Assembly: GCF_000737515.1 (NCBI RefSeq)
Contig: NZ_CP006587.1
Location: 2,413,001-2,477,000, forward strand
Length of the DNA: 64,000 nucleotides
Reading direction: 5' to 3'
Source: Hymenobacter sp. APR13
GTDB taxonomy: Bacteria > Bacteroidota > Bacteroidia > Cytophagales > Hymenobacteraceae
Each line of letters starts with the position of its first letter. Positions within the stretch are counted from its first letter, which is position 1. The position numbers were made by a program, and so were the translations under genes. The notes beneath the pieces are model-generated. The model was not told the DNA's origin. It was given only the letters and a program-made list of their open reading frames with translations, and did not search any database. Positions 32,819 to 41,861 of this stretch are shown here, piece by piece.

Positions 32819-32976
32819 AAAAGAACGTCATGCTGAGCTTGCCGAAGCATCTCGCGTGCTGACGTTGCCAAATCGTTGACCGGCAACCGCTCCGTAGCCC
32901 AGGGGGTAAACCCGTGGGCTAGTGAAGCAACATCAGCACGCGAGATGCTTCGGCAAGCTCAGCATGACGTTCTTTT
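32819..32976. repeat. Large palindromic repeat (CATGCTGAGCTTGCCGAAGC family), copy 1
   Basis: 158 bases with inverted arms of about 44 bases (left begins aaaagaacgtcatgctgagc, right ends gctcagcatgacgttctttt) around a 60-base centre containing gtagcccagggggtaaaccc. It lies 14 bases beyond the stop codon of ppk1. Together with the remainder of 32640-32989 it accounts for the gene-free interval; nothing else is seen there. Confidence 0.85.
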
Positions 32977-32989
32977 AATCAAATGCCCG

Positions 32990-35110
32990 CTACGCGGTTT
33001 TGCGGCGGCGGCTGTTCTTTTTCAGCCAGGCGTAGGTGTCGAACTGGGCACGCACGGCGGCAGCATTGGCGGCCACCTCGGTGGTGGGGCCTACAAAGTT
33101 ATTCTGCCAGTCTCTGGACTTCACGCTGTCCTGGCGCTGCAGATCCAGCATGTGGCGCACCTCGGTCCGCAGCTTAGGATCCAGAATCGGGAAGGCCACT
33201 TCCACGCGGCGGTCGAGGTTGCGGGCCATCCAGTCGGAAGAGGCCACGTACAGCTTTTCGTCGCCGCCGTTGCCGAACACGTAGAGGCGGGCGTGCTCGA
33301 GGTAGCGGTCCACGATGCCGCGCTGGGTGATGTTCTCGCTCTGGCCCGCCCGGCCCGGAATCAGGCACGAAATACCCCGGATCAGCAGCTCCACCCGCAC
33401 GCCGGCCGTGCTGGCTTCGTAGAGCTTCAGAATCATGCGCTCGTCCTGCAGGGCATTCAGCTTCAGGATGATGTAGGCGTCCTCGCCCTTGCGGGCCCGT
33501 GCTATTTCGGCGTCGATGAGGGCGTTGAGCTTCTCGCGCAGCTCGAAGGGGGCCACAAGCAGGTGCTCAAACTGCCCGGTTTTGTCGAGGCGGTCGTTGA
33601 AGTAGCGGAACACCTCGCCTACCTCGCTGGTCAGGCGCGGGTCGGCCGTGAACAGGCCGTGGTCGGCGTAGATGTTGCTGGTTACTTCGTTGAAGTTGCC
33701 GGTGCTCAGGTAGGCGTAGAGGCGGTTGTGGCCTTCCTCGGCGCGGGTGATAAGCAGCAGCTTGCTGTGCACTTTCAGGTCCGGAATGCCATAGATGACG
33801 TTGGCGCCGGCTTTCTGCAGCTTCTCAGCCCAGTACATATTGCTTTCCTCGTCGAAGCGGGCTTTCAGCTCCACCACCACCGTCACCTGCTTACCGTTTT
33901 TCACAGCCTTCAGCAGGGCCTTGGCCACCTCGCTCTTGCTGGACACGCGGTAGAGCGTGATGCTGATGCCACTGACCTGCGGATCCTGGGCGGCCTCCGT
34001 AATCAGGCGCGTCACGTAGTCGAACGACTGGTAGGGCAGGTTGAGTAGGTGGTCGCGCTCGGCAATGGCGGGCAGCATCTTGCCGGTGCGTGGCAGCGTG
34101 GGGTGCGGCAGCGGCGGGTGCGGCTCGTACACGAGGTGCGAGAGGCCCAGGTCGGGGAATCCGAAGAAGTCGCGGAAGTTGTGGTAGCGGCTGCCTTCCA
34201 CCAGCTCGTCCTTGCCGATGCCGGTTTTCTGCATCAGGGCTTTGAGCACGGGTTTGGGCATGGCCGGGTCGTAGAGCAGGCGGGCCGGGTAGCCGGTTTC
34301 GCGCTTCTGCAGGCTGCTCTTGATCTTGAGCATCAGGTTGCCCGACACCTCCTCCTGAATGTCGAGCTCCGCGTCGCGGGAGAGTTTGACGGCGTGCACC
34401 TGCACCTTCCCGAACTTGGGAAACAGCGTGTGCGCGCAGCACCGAATCACGTCGTCGAGGAACATCACGTACCGCTCGTCGCCGATGATGGGCAGCTGCA
34501 CAAAACGGCCGCCGTGGCGCTTAGTGGGCAGCTCCATCACCATCACCCGCTCGTCTTCGGTGTGTTTTTTCTTCTTGCCGCTGGCCTCAGGCTCCGTGAG
34601 GTGGAAGGTGAGGTACACGGTCTGGTCTTTCAGGAACAGGTGGTGCAGGTTCTCGTCCAGAATCACGGGCGAAAGCAAGTCCTGCACGTTCTGCTCGAAG
34701 TACTGCTGCACCCACTGCTGTTGCTCCTCGCTCAGGTCGTGCTCCGACACTAGGTGAATGTGCTGCTCCCGCAGAGCGGGCAGCAGCCCGTTGCGGAAGG
34801 TTTCCCCGAACTCCTGCTGCTGGCGGCCTACCTCTTCGAGCAGGTCTTTGAGCTGCCCGGCCGGGTCTTCGCCCAGCTTGGCGCGGGTTTTTTTCTTGAG
34901 CTTCACCAGGCGCCGCAGCGTGGCCACCCGCACCTTGAAATACTCGTCGAGGTTGGAGCTGAAAATGGCCATGAACTTGAGGCGCTCCAGCAGGGGCACC
35001 TGCGGGTTTTGGGCTTCCTGCAGCACGCGGCGGTTGAAGGCCAGCCAGCTCAGCTCCCGGTTCAGCAGTTCAGGTTTCGCCGTTGCTGGCTTCTTTTCGG
35101 TCTTTTCCAT
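32990..35110 (-). CDS. ppk1: Polyphosphate kinase 1
   Basis: 706 residues; reversible synthesis of polyphosphate from ATP. N-terminal domain begins LNRELSWLAFNRRVLQEA with SSNLDEYFKVRV. The phosphohistidine lies in DLKVHSKLLLITR (near residue 450), with the second catalytic histidine region RYLEHARLYVFGNGG (near 605) and SSDWMARNLDRRVEV at the C-terminus. The basic tail SRRRKTA is usual. Its 5' neighbour on the same strand is sixA, 138 bases upstream, separated by a degenerate repeat. Both flanks of ppk1 carry members of the same palindrome family. Confidence 0.96.
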   Translation of the reverse strand: MEKTEKKPATAKPELLNRELSWLAFNRRVLQEAQNPQVPLLERLKFMAIFSSNLDEYFKVRVATLRRLVKLKKKTRAKLGEDPAGQLKDLLEEVGRQQQEFGETFRNGLLPALREQHIHLVSEHDLSEEQQQWVQQYFEQNVQDLLSPVILDENLHHLFLKDQTVYLTFHLTEPEASGKKKKHTEDERVMVMELPTKRHGGRFVQLPIIGDERYVMFLDDVIRCCAHTLFPKFGKVQVHAVKLSRDAELDIQEEVSGNLMLKIKSSLQKRETGYPARLLYDPAMPKPVLKALMQKTGIGKDELVEGSRYHNFRDFFGFPDLGLSHLVYEPHPPLPHPTLPRTGKMLPAIAERDHLLNLPYQSFDYVTRLITEAAQDPQVSGISITLYRVSSKSEVAKALLKAVKNGKQVTVVVELKARFDEESNMYWAEKLQKAGANVIYGIPDLKVHSKLLLITRAEEGHNRLYAYLSTGNFNEVTSNIYADHGLFTADPRLTSEVGEVFRYFNDRLDKTGQFEHLLVAPFELREKLNALIDAEIARARKGEDAYIILKLNALQDERMILKLYEASTAGVRVELLIRGISCLIPGRAGQSENITQRGIVDRYLEHARLYVFGNGGDEKLYVASSDWMARNLDRRVEVAFPILDPKLRTEVRHMLDLQRQDSVKSRDWQNNFVGPTTEVAANAAAVRAQFDTYAWLKKNSRRRKTA

Positions 35111-35139
35111 GAGGAGGAGGGGGAAGAAATAGAGGCTGC

Positions 35140-35235
35140 TATGCAGAGGCGCCGCCGAAGCATCTCGTGAGCTGGCGTTGTATGGCTAATCATACTACAG
35201 CCCGTAAGATGCTCCGGCAAGCTCCGCATGATGGC
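35140..35235. repeat. Degenerate copy of the CATGCTGAGCTTGCCGAAGC palindrome, copy 2
   Basis: ccgaagcatctcgtgagctg at the left and agatgctccggcaagctccg at the right are diverged inverted arms of the same family as 32819-32976, with a short new centre (tggctaatcatactacagcc). It occupies the interval between ppk1 and sixA. Confidence 0.7.
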
Positions 35236-35248
35236 CCTGCGTCAGTTT

Positions 35249-35746
35249 TTAATTGGAATCCCGCGGGCAGTCGAAGAAGTAGAACTCGGCATTCTGCGTG
35301 TCAGCCTCGGCCCAGCGCTCCACCTGAAAGTGCAGGCACACAATGGCCGCGGTAGGCATCTCCTCGCTCAGCGGGCTGGGCGAAAGTAGGTTGGCCAGCT
35401 CCGTAATGCCGGGGTTGTGGCCCACCAGCAGCACGCTTTGCGCCTCGTCCGGCGACTCGCGCACCACCCGCAGTAGCGTCATCGGGTCGGCGTGGTAGAT
35501 GTCGGGCCGCACCACAATTTTGTCGTGCTGATACTCAAGCTCCTTGGCCACCAGCGCGGCGGTAGTCAGGGAGCGTACGGCCGTGGAAGCCAGCAGCAGA
35601 TCCAGCTTGATGTTGCGCTCGGCCAGCGCCTGGCCCATGCGCGGAGCATCGGTGCGGCCTCGTTCGTTGAGGGGGCGCTGCTCATCGGAAAGGTCGTCGA
35701 AGCTCCAGCTGGATTTAGCGTGGCGCATCAGGTATAGGGTCTTCAT
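35249..35746 (-). CDS. sixA: SixA-type histidine phosphatase
   Basis: 165 residues from ATG 35746. The RHG-type motif LMRHAKSSW holds the phospho-accepting His9, the second His is in LLVGHNPGIT, and RPLNERGRTDAPRMG is the usual substrate loop. Members dephosphorylate phosphohistidine proteins such as phosphotransfer domains. Cooccurrence with ppk genes is common in Bacteroidota, but a direct link is not shown. The longer open frame upstream runs through the terminator and is not used. Confidence 0.9.
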   Translation of the reverse strand: MKTLYLMRHAKSSWSFDDLSDEQRPLNERGRTDAPRMGQALAERNIKLDLLLASTAVRSLTTAALVAKELEYQHDKIVVRPDIYHADPMTLLRVVRESPDEAQSVLLVGHNPGITELANLLSPSPLSEEMPTAAIVCLHFQVERWAEADTQNAEFYFFDCPRDSN

Positions 35747-35893
35747 AAGGCAAAGGGAGCGGAATGGGAGAGTCGCAGACCAGAAGCAGGCCTCTTTACT
35801 GAGGTGTCCGAAAAAAGTTTTTGCGCCGCCGGATACGGCGGTCGGCCATCCCTGCAAGATAGCACGAGCAGGCCGGCTCCCGGTCAAAAAAGG

Positions 35894-35918
35894 AAAGCCC
35901 GCCAATTCGGCGGGCTTT
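35894..35918 (-). terminator. Terminator downstream of the first M43 protease
   Basis: aaagcccgcc-aattc-ggcgggcttt; on the minus strand it is followed by tttccttttttg. It lies 54 bases after the protease stop codon. Confidence 0.85.
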
Positions 35919-35971
35919 CTTTGGGGAGTGAGGGTAAAGCATCGGGGTATCCGATGAAACTTACGCCTGCA

Positions 35972-37690
35972 TTACTCTTTCACGAAGCGCTGATGCGACA
36001 CCTGCTGGCCATCGGTGATGGTAAGCATGTATACGCCTTTGCTCAAGCCCGAAATGTCGAGCTGGCCTTCGGTGCTGTAGGTAGCCTGGCGCTGCTCGGC
36101 GCCGCGTACGTCGTACACTTTCACGCTTACGGCGCTCGGGTCACGGTCAGCGGGCAGGGCAATGCTCAGCACGCTGGTAGCAGGGTTCGGGTACACGCTG
36201 TAGTCGGTGGAAGCCAGACGTGCCGAGGTACGGGCCGTGCCGCCCGAGATGGTGACGGTGTAGTCTTCGGTTTCGCCGTAGCCGTAGCTGTTGCAGCTGG
36301 TGGTGGCCGAGGCGTCGCTCATCACCACGCGCATGCGGGTGCTGCCGGATTTAGCGGTGGCAGGTACCGTGAACGTGCTGGAGCGCGTGGTAGCCACGTT
36401 GCTGCCGGCGGCATTCACCACCAGCTCACCGGCGTCCGTGAACAGGCCGTTCTGGTTGTAGTCAATGTACACCTTGAAGTACTCGGTGTAGGCCGTGCCC
36501 GCGAAGCCGGCGCTGTAGCTGATGGTCTGCGAGGAGCCGGCGGCCAGCGTGGTGCTCAGAGCAGTGCCGTTGTAGTAGCCGGCATCTTTGCTGGAAGTGC
36601 GGGCAATGGTGCCCAGCTTCACGTAGTCGATCCACTCATACGCCACGCTGTTGCCCTTGCTGGCGCAGTACGTAACGGTGGTAGGGGGAGGCGTGGTGCC
36701 GCCGCCGGTGCCGGGGGCCGTGCCGCCCAGCGAGGTGAGCAGCGAAGCCCGGCTGCCGCCACTGCCGAACAGGGCGTTCATGCGGGTGCTCTGGCCGGTG
36801 GAGAACATGTACATGCAGGCGTCGTTGGTGTAGTCCATGTAGTTCATGAACATGTCGCCGTTGGTGGTATTGCCGCAGGTGCGGCGCGGGAACACCGGGC
36901 AGCCGGAGTTGTCGGCCTGCTGGGTGGGCGTATCGCTCACTAGGTCGCTGCCGCAGTTGGCATCTCCCCAGATATGGCGCAGGTTCAGATAGTGGCCTAC
37001 TTCGTGCGTGGCCGTGCGGCCCAGGTTGAATGGGGCCGACAGATAGCCGGTGCGGCCAAAGTAGTTCGGGCCGATAACTACGCCGTCGGTGCTGGCTGCG
37101 CCGCCCGGAAACTGCGCGTAGCCTAGAATGCCGCCGCCGATGTTGCACACCCAGATGTTCATGTACTGGCTGGCAGGCCAAGCGTTGAGGCCGCCGGTAG
37201 CGGTGTTCTTCATGGCATCGGCGGTGCCCCAGGTAGTTTTCGTGCTCGATTTGCGCTCGATGCCGGTGGTAGCGTTGCCGTTAGGGTCGCGCTTGGCCAG
37301 CACAAACTGCAGGCCGGCGTCGGCGGCGAGGCCGGCAAAGGCCGCCGGCGTCTTGCTCACGTCGGAGTTAAGCTTGCGGAAGTCTTCGTTGAGCACCGCA
37401 ATCTGCGAGGCAATCTGGGCGTCGGATATGTTCTCGTTGGCGTTGCTGTAGAGCACGTGCACCACTACCGGAATAGTACCGAGCAGGGCCGTGCCCCGCT
37501 GTGCAACCGGGTTAGCCTCCAGCTGGCGCGTTACGTTCTCAATATTTTGCATGCGCTGGGCCATGCCGGGGTCGGAGGCCATCTGGCGCTCCAGCACCTC
37601 CATGGAGGCACACTGGCGCTGGGCTACTGCTTCCGTGCTGAGGCTCATCCCCAGGGCGGCCAGTAGAACTGCGTAAAAGGTTTTTTTCAT
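35972..37690 (-). CDS. Secreted M43-family metalloprotease with GEVED domain and T9SS sorting signal
   Basis: 572 residues. Signal peptide to about residue 24 (VAQRQ), propeptide, then the pappalysin-like catalytic domain with HEVGHYLNLRH (229-239) and the Met-turn MNYMDYTNDACM. A Pro/Thr linker (near 330) leads to a GEVED-type domain (YFKVYIDYNQNGLFTDAGEL, then YGETEDYTV), and the last ~80 residues (YSVYPNPATSVLSI to the end) are a type A T9SS sorting domain. It is exported through the outer membrane and anchored or released. The tail-proximal C-terminus and N-terminus closely resemble the next gene. Confidence 0.93.
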   Translation of the reverse strand: MKKTFYAVLLAALGMSLSTEAVAQRQCASMEVLERQMASDPGMAQRMQNIENVTRQLEANPVAQRGTALLGTIPVVVHVLYSNANENISDAQIASQIAVLNEDFRKLNSDVSKTPAAFAGLAADAGLQFVLAKRDPNGNATTGIERKSSTKTTWGTADAMKNTATGGLNAWPASQYMNIWVCNIGGGILGYAQFPGGAASTDGVVIGPNYFGRTGYLSAPFNLGRTATHEVGHYLNLRHIWGDANCGSDLVSDTPTQQADNSGCPVFPRRTCGNTTNGDMFMNYMDYTNDACMYMFSTGQSTRMNALFGSGGSRASLLTSLGGTAPGTGGGTTPPPTTVTYCASKGNSVAYEWIDYVKLGTIARTSSKDAGYYNGTALSTTLAAGSSQTISYSAGFAGTAYTEYFKVYIDYNQNGLFTDAGELVVNAAGSNVATTRSSTFTVPATAKSGSTRMRVVMSDASATTSCNSYGYGETEDYTVTISGGTARTSARLASTDYSVYPNPATSVLSIALPADRDPSAVSVKVYDVRGAEQRQATYSTEGQLDISGLSKGVYMLTITDGQQVSHQRFVKE

Positions 37691-37726
37691 GTGAAAATGA
37701 GTTTGGTTGTGGAAAAGGGAACGGTT

Positions 37727-37765
37727 CGGCTAACTTATTGAAAATATGTCAAAATAATAAGCGTT
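37727..37765 (-). promoter_or_regulatory. Conserved AT-rich element upstream of first M43 protease
   Basis: On the minus strand: ttattattttgacatatt followed by ttcaataagttag, about 40 bases before the ATG. A nearly identical element lies at the same distance upstream of the paralogue (39327-39360). It probably contains the promoter and the start of the leader. The rest of the 37691-38023 interval holds the terminator of the next gene. Confidence 0.55.
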
Positions 37766-37917
37766 TCACCTGTAGTATTTCAAATAATGCCTGAAATTGC
37801 CCCCGGAGTGCTATTCAGGCTAAGAGAAATGCCGAAGCACAAACGCCGAACAAGCGTTTGTTTTTGCATTATGGGCATGTAGTTGCTACAGAGTCCGGTG
37901 CGCGAGCCATACAAAGG

Positions 37918-37943
37918 AAAAGCCCGCCATATGGCGGGCCTTT
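37918..37943 (-). terminator. Terminator downstream of the second M43 protease
   Basis: aaagcccgcc-atat-ggcgggccttt; on the minus strand followed by ttttcctttg. Its stem is almost the same as the terminator at 35894-35918. Confidence 0.85.
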
Positions 37944-38023
37944 CGGGGTGGTGAGTAAATGAAAATCGGAAGGGCTATGCTGCCGGGGCGCTGCAACACC
38001 GGGCGGAAGCAGCGCTAATTACG

Positions 38024-39292
38024 CTATTCTTTCTCAAACCGCTGGCGGATCGTTTGCGTGCCGTCGGTCAGGACGGCCTGATACAAGCCCTGGGGCAGGC
38101 CTGCCACGCCTATGTGGCCCTGGTTGTCGTAGCTCACCTGCTGCATTTCGTGGCCGCGCAGGTCGTACACCTTCACGCTCCAGCCGGCAAACTGCTCGGC
38201 CGGCACCGATACGTTCAGCGTCTGGGTGGCGGGGTTCGGGAACAGGCGCACCTTGCTCTGGGCTTCAGCCGTAGCGGCTGACTGGCGCAGGGCCGTGCCG
38301 CCCAGCGAGGTAACCAGCGAGGCGCGGGCACCGCCGGCCGCAAACAGGGCGTTCATGCGGGTGCTCTGGCCAGTGGAGAACATGTACATGCAGGCGTCGT
38401 CGGTGTAGTCCATGTAGTTCATGCTCATGTCGCCTTGGTTGGAGCACGATACCTTCGGGAAGGTAGGGCAGCCGTAGTTGGCTGCCTGCTGGGTGGGCGT
38501 GTCGCTCACGAGGTCGTTGCCGCAGCTGGCATCACCCCAGATGTGGCGCAGGTTCAGCCAGTGGCCCACCTCGTGGGTGGCCGTGCGGCCTTTGTCGTAG
38601 GGTCGGGCCGTGCCGCCGGGCAGCGTCGAGTAGAGCACTACCACGCCGTCGGTGCTGGCCGTGCCGCCCGGAAACTGGGCGTAGCCGAGCAGGCCCTGGC
38701 CCAGGTTGCACACCCACAGGTTGAGGTACTGGCCGGCGGGCCAGGCGGCGGAGCCGCCACGCTTGCCGTTCTTCACGGCGTCGTTGCTGCTGAAGGAAGT
38801 GGTTTTGGTGAGCTTGCGGATGATGCCGTCGGTGGGGTTGCCGTTGGGGTCGCGCTTGGCCAGCACAAACTGGATGTTGGTGTTGGCGGCCAGGCCGGCG
38901 AAGGCGGCCGGCACCAGGCTGGCGTCGGCGTTCAGCTTGGCAAAGTCCTTATTGAGTACATCAATCTGCGCCTGAATCTGCGAGGTCGGCACGTTCTCGG
39001 CCGCCGTGCGGTACACCACGTGCACTACTACCGGAATGGTCACCACGCCTGCCGTAGCGCGGCTGAACACCGGCGACTTCTCATAGGCTTGGGTCTGGGC
39101 TTCCACAGCGGCCATGCGCTGGGCCAGGCTGGGGTCGGCCTGCATCTGAGCGGCCAGCACTTCCATGGCGCCACAGGTGCGGCCGGGCAGCGTAGGCGCC
39201 AGTTCGAAGTTGCCCTGGCGCAGCTCCTGCCCGAAGGCAGCGGAAGTCAGACCCAGGAAAGCAAGTGCGAGCGAGTATACAGTTTTCTTCAT
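38024..39292 (-). CDS. Secreted M43-family metalloprotease with T9SS sorting signal
   Basis: 422 residues. Signal peptide (SLALAFLGLTSAAFGQE), propeptide with CGAMEVLAAQMQADPSLAQR, catalytic motif HEVGHWLNLRH (240-250) and Met-turn MNYMDYTDDACM. It is the paralogue of the preceding protease in the catalytic part but lacks the GEVED domain; after SLGGTAL it goes straight to a T9SS sorting domain (VRLFPNPATQTLNV to the end). Substrate unknown. The two lie head to tail with separate promoters and terminators. Confidence 0.93.
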   Translation of the reverse strand: MKKTVYSLALAFLGLTSAAFGQELRQGNFELAPTLPGRTCGAMEVLAAQMQADPSLAQRMAAVEAQTQAYEKSPVFSRATAGVVTIPVVVHVVYRTAAENVPTSQIQAQIDVLNKDFAKLNADASLVPAAFAGLAANTNIQFVLAKRDPNGNPTDGIIRKLTKTTSFSSNDAVKNGKRGGSAAWPAGQYLNLWVCNLGQGLLGYAQFPGGTASTDGVVVLYSTLPGGTARPYDKGRTATHEVGHWLNLRHIWGDASCGNDLVSDTPTQQAANYGCPTFPKVSCSNQGDMSMNYMDYTDDACMYMFSTGQSTRMNALFAAGGARASLVTSLGGTALRQSAATAEAQSKVRLFPNPATQTLNVSVPAEQFAGWSVKVYDLRGHEMQQVSYDNQGHIGVAGLPQGLYQAVLTDGTQTIRQRFEKE

Positions 39293-39326
39293 GTTGGTTG
39301 TTTTGATGGGTGTTCGTGCAATGAGG

Positions 39327-39360
39327 GCTCTAATTTATTGAAAAATACGCAATAATAAAG
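39327..39360 (-). promoter_or_regulatory. Conserved AT-rich element upstream of second M43 protease
   Basis: On the minus strand: ttattattgcgtattttt followed by caataaattag, about 38 bases before the ATG. It matches the element at 37727-37765 over some 30 bases. Confidence 0.55.
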
Positions 39361-39439
39361 GTGTTGTATTGCGACGATGCTCGTTTTTTTATGCAAAGTG
39401 CGTGAGGCTCTTTGCATGGCAGTCCGGGCCGGACACGCA

Positions 39440-39473
39440 AACGCCCTTCCGGCCACGAGGGCGGAAGGGCGTT
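39440..39473 (-). terminator. Hairpin downstream of hflX
   Basis: aacgcccttcc / ggaagggcgtt, eleven-pair stem, 37 bases past the hflX stop codon. The T-tract is weak. Confidence 0.6.
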
Positions 39474-39509
39474 GGCAGCGCCGGCCAGCGGCCGCGTACA
39501 GGAAGGCGG

Positions 39510-40838
39510 CTATTCCTCCACGCTGAAGCCGGGAACAAAATTGGGGTAGCGCTCCATGTGGATCTTGCTCACGTGCCGCGTGATAAGGTCCCGCAGCTCG
39601 TCGATGTTTTCGCGCTCCTGCGCCGAGATGAAAATCACCGGGTCGTGGAGCTTGGCCATGTAGGTGTCCTGCAGCTGCGCCAGCGACGGGCGCACGGGCA
39701 GATCCTCGTCGAGGTTCATGCCCTCGAAGTCGGGCACGGCGTCGGCGGGAGCGTCGGCGCGGTACTGGTCAATCTTGTTGAAGACGAGCAGCATGGGCTT
39801 GTCGGCGGCCTCGATGTCCTTGAGCGTGGCATTCACCACCTCCATCTGCTCCTCGAAGGTGGGGTGCGAGATGTCCACGACGTGAATCAGCAGGTCGGCT
39901 TCCCGGATTTCGTCGAGCGTGCTCTTGAAGCTCTCAATCAGGCGGGTGGGCAGCTTGCGGATGAACCCCACGGTGTCGGAAAGCAGAAACGGCACGTTCT
40001 CGAACACGATTTTGCGCACCGTGGAATCGACGGTGGCAAACAGCTTGTTTTCGGCAAACACGTCGGAGCGGCTCAGCAGGTTCATGATAGTGCTTTTGCC
40101 CACGTTGGTGTAGCCCACCAGCGCCACCCGCACCACGCCGCCGCGGCTTTTGCGCTGGGTGTGGCTCTGCTTGTCGAGGTCCTTGAGCTTTTCTTTCAGG
40201 AAGTCGATCCGCTCGCGCACTACGCGGCGGTCCGTCTCAATTTCCGTTTCCCCCGGGCCGCGCTGGCTTACGCCACCGCCGCGCTGCTTGTCCAGGTGAG
40301 TCCAGAGGCCGGTGAGGCGGGGCAGCAGGTACTGGTACTGCGCCAGTTCCACCTGCGTGCGCGCCGTGGCCGACTTGGCCCGGCGGGCGAAGATGTCGAT
40401 GATGAGCAGCGAGCGGTCCACGATTTTCACCTTCAGCTCGGCCTCCAGGTTGCGCAGCTGCGAGGGCGAGAGGTCGTCGTCGAAGATGACCACGTTGGTG
40501 TTGCTGTGCTGCACGTAGGCCTTGATTTCTTCGAGCTTGCCTTCGCCCACAAACGTGCGGATGTCGGGCTTGTCGAGGCGCTGCACAAAGCGGCGCGTAA
40601 CCGTGACGCCGGCCGTTTCGGCCAGGAAGGCCAGCTCGTCGAGGTATTCTTGGGTGCGGGCGTCGGCCTGGCGTTTGTCGGGCACGGCCACCAGCACGGC
40701 GGTTTCCTGCTCGAGGGCGGTTTCGTAGGTGGCGTCTTTGTTGCCTTTGGCCAGAATGCGGCCGGCGCGGCCCTTGGCGCTGTCGACGGCGCCGGGGTGG
40801 CGGGTGCTATTCTGGCGGCGTTTAGCTTCTTTGGCCAT
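39510..40838 (-). CDS. hflX: Ribosome-associated GTPase HflX
   Basis: 442 residues. The N-terminal HflX domain holds RLDKPDIRTFVGEGKLEEI and QRGGGVSQRGPGETEIETD. The G domain has G1 GYTNVGKST (242-250), G3 DTVGF, G4 NKID and a G5-like VFISAQE, and the short C-terminal domain ends RYPNFVPGFSVEE. HflX splits stalled 70S ribosomes under stress. The first 40 residues are a basic extension (KRRQNSTRHPGA) not found in the shortest homologues. A cytochrome gene lies upstream on the same strand 63 bases away. Confidence 0.95.
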   Translation of the reverse strand: MAKEAKRRQNSTRHPGAVDSAKGRAGRILAKGNKDATYETALEQETAVLVAVPDKRQADARTQEYLDELAFLAETAGVTVTRRFVQRLDKPDIRTFVGEGKLEEIKAYVQHSNTNVVIFDDDLSPSQLRNLEAELKVKIVDRSLLIIDIFARRAKSATARTQVELAQYQYLLPRLTGLWTHLDKQRGGGVSQRGPGETEIETDRRVVRERIDFLKEKLKDLDKQSHTQRKSRGGVVRVALVGYTNVGKSTIMNLLSRSDVFAENKLFATVDSTVRKIVFENVPFLLSDTVGFIRKLPTRLIESFKSTLDEIREADLLIHVVDISHPTFEEQMEVVNATLKDIEAADKPMLLVFNKIDQYRADAPADAVPDFEGMNLDEDLPVRPSLAQLQDTYMAKLHDPVIFISAQERENIDELRDLITRHVSKIHMERYPNFVPGFSVEE

Positions 40839-40901
40839 ATAGTCAGAGGAAGAGAGTGGGAGGGAGCGAGTGTATAAAAAGCAGGTGGCGCGGCCGAAGG
40901 T

Positions 40902-41714
40902 TTAGCGCAGCGTGAGCGAATAGGCTACTACCTGCTGAATCTGGGCGTCGGTGAGCTTGCCCTGGAAAGCCGGCATCTTGCCCAGGCCGTTCGTGACCAG
41001 GTACACGCGGCCGGCGGTGTTGAGGTTGCTTTTGGTGAGGTCGTGGGCGCCGTTGAGGCCGCGCTGGCCGTCGGGCCCGTGGCATACTACGCAGTTCTTG
41101 GCAAACAGGGCCTGTCCGGCGGCCAGTTCCGGACTGGGCGTGGCGGCCGGCTCATCGGAAGTGGCGTCGGCAATGGTGGCCGCGTCGGCATCGGACAGGC
41201 CAGCCGGGGCGTTTTCGATGGGCACGTCGGCGTCGGGCGTGGCAGTGGTTTCGGGCAGGCCGGCGGCGGTGGGTATAGTGCCCGACAAAACCGCCGCATT
41301 AGGCGCTTCTCCCAGCAGCGCCTGCCGCAGCACATTAGGCTGCTGCGGCCCCTGAATGACGAGCGCGCTGTACGTATGAAGGCCGTAGCTGACTACCAGG
41401 CCCAGCAGGAAGAGGCGGGCTGCCCCCCCACGCTCTTGCCGTAGCGCCCGGACAAAGCCCAGGGCAATAATCGTTAAGAATACCGCCCTGACCCAGGCCC
41501 ACGGTATTTTGGGACCCGTGTAGGTGAGGTAGGCGGCCGCAAAAGTGAGCAGGCCGGCACCCAGCAGCAGGCTGTCGGCCCAGCGGGTGCGGGCGCGCAG
41601 GCGGCGTAGCTGCTCCTGGCGGCCCGTGAGCAGCAGCACCAGCTTGTAGAGGAAAAACAACAGCGTCAGCACCACCACAACGGCGTGCAGCCGCCACAAA
41701 ACGATATTCAGCAT
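40902..41714 (-). CDS. Membrane-anchored c-type cytochrome with four-helix N-terminal domain
   Basis: 270 residues. Four hydrophobic segments at about 8-30, 48-66, 75-90 and 100-120 form the N-terminal half. An acidic Ala/Pro/Thr linker (135-195) is followed by a class I cytochrome c domain: CVVCH (208-212), axial Met247 in GLGKMPAFQGKL and the closing helix AQIQQVVAYSLTL. The haem domain should lie in the periplasm. It may feed electrons to a terminal oxidase; no oxidase subunit is adjacent. Confidence 0.88.
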   Translation of the reverse strand: MLNIVLWRLHAVVVVLTLLFFLYKLVLLLTGRQEQLRRLRARTRWADSLLLGAGLLTFAAAYLTYTGPKIPWAWVRAVFLTIIALGFVRALRQERGGAARLFLLGLVVSYGLHTYSALVIQGPQQPNVLRQALLGEAPNAAVLSGTIPTAAGLPETTATPDADVPIENAPAGLSDADAATIADATSDEPAATPSPELAAGQALFAKNCVVCHGPDGQRGLNGAHDLTKSNLNTAGRVYLVTNGLGKMPAFQGKLTDAQIQQVVAYSLTLR

Positions 41715-41844
41715 CAGGAGGAACGGTCAGGAGGAGCGGCAAAGATACGGGTGCCGGCAACTGCTAGCGGCCGGCGGAGCGGGGCGAAGCAAGTGTCGGC
41801 AGCCGAAAAAAGTTTGGGCTCGTATAGGCCGGCCGGGCGTTTGG

Positions 41845-41852
41845 TACCTTTG
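41845..41852 (+). promoter_or_regulatory. -7 promoter element upstream of glycosyltransferase
   Basis: TACCTTTG, an exact TAnnTTTG match, 80 bases before the ATG at 41932. The nearest TTTG lies 28 bases upstream rather than the usual 19-21, so the -33 part is doubtful. Confidence 0.4.
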
Positions 41853-41861
41853 TCGGCGTCG

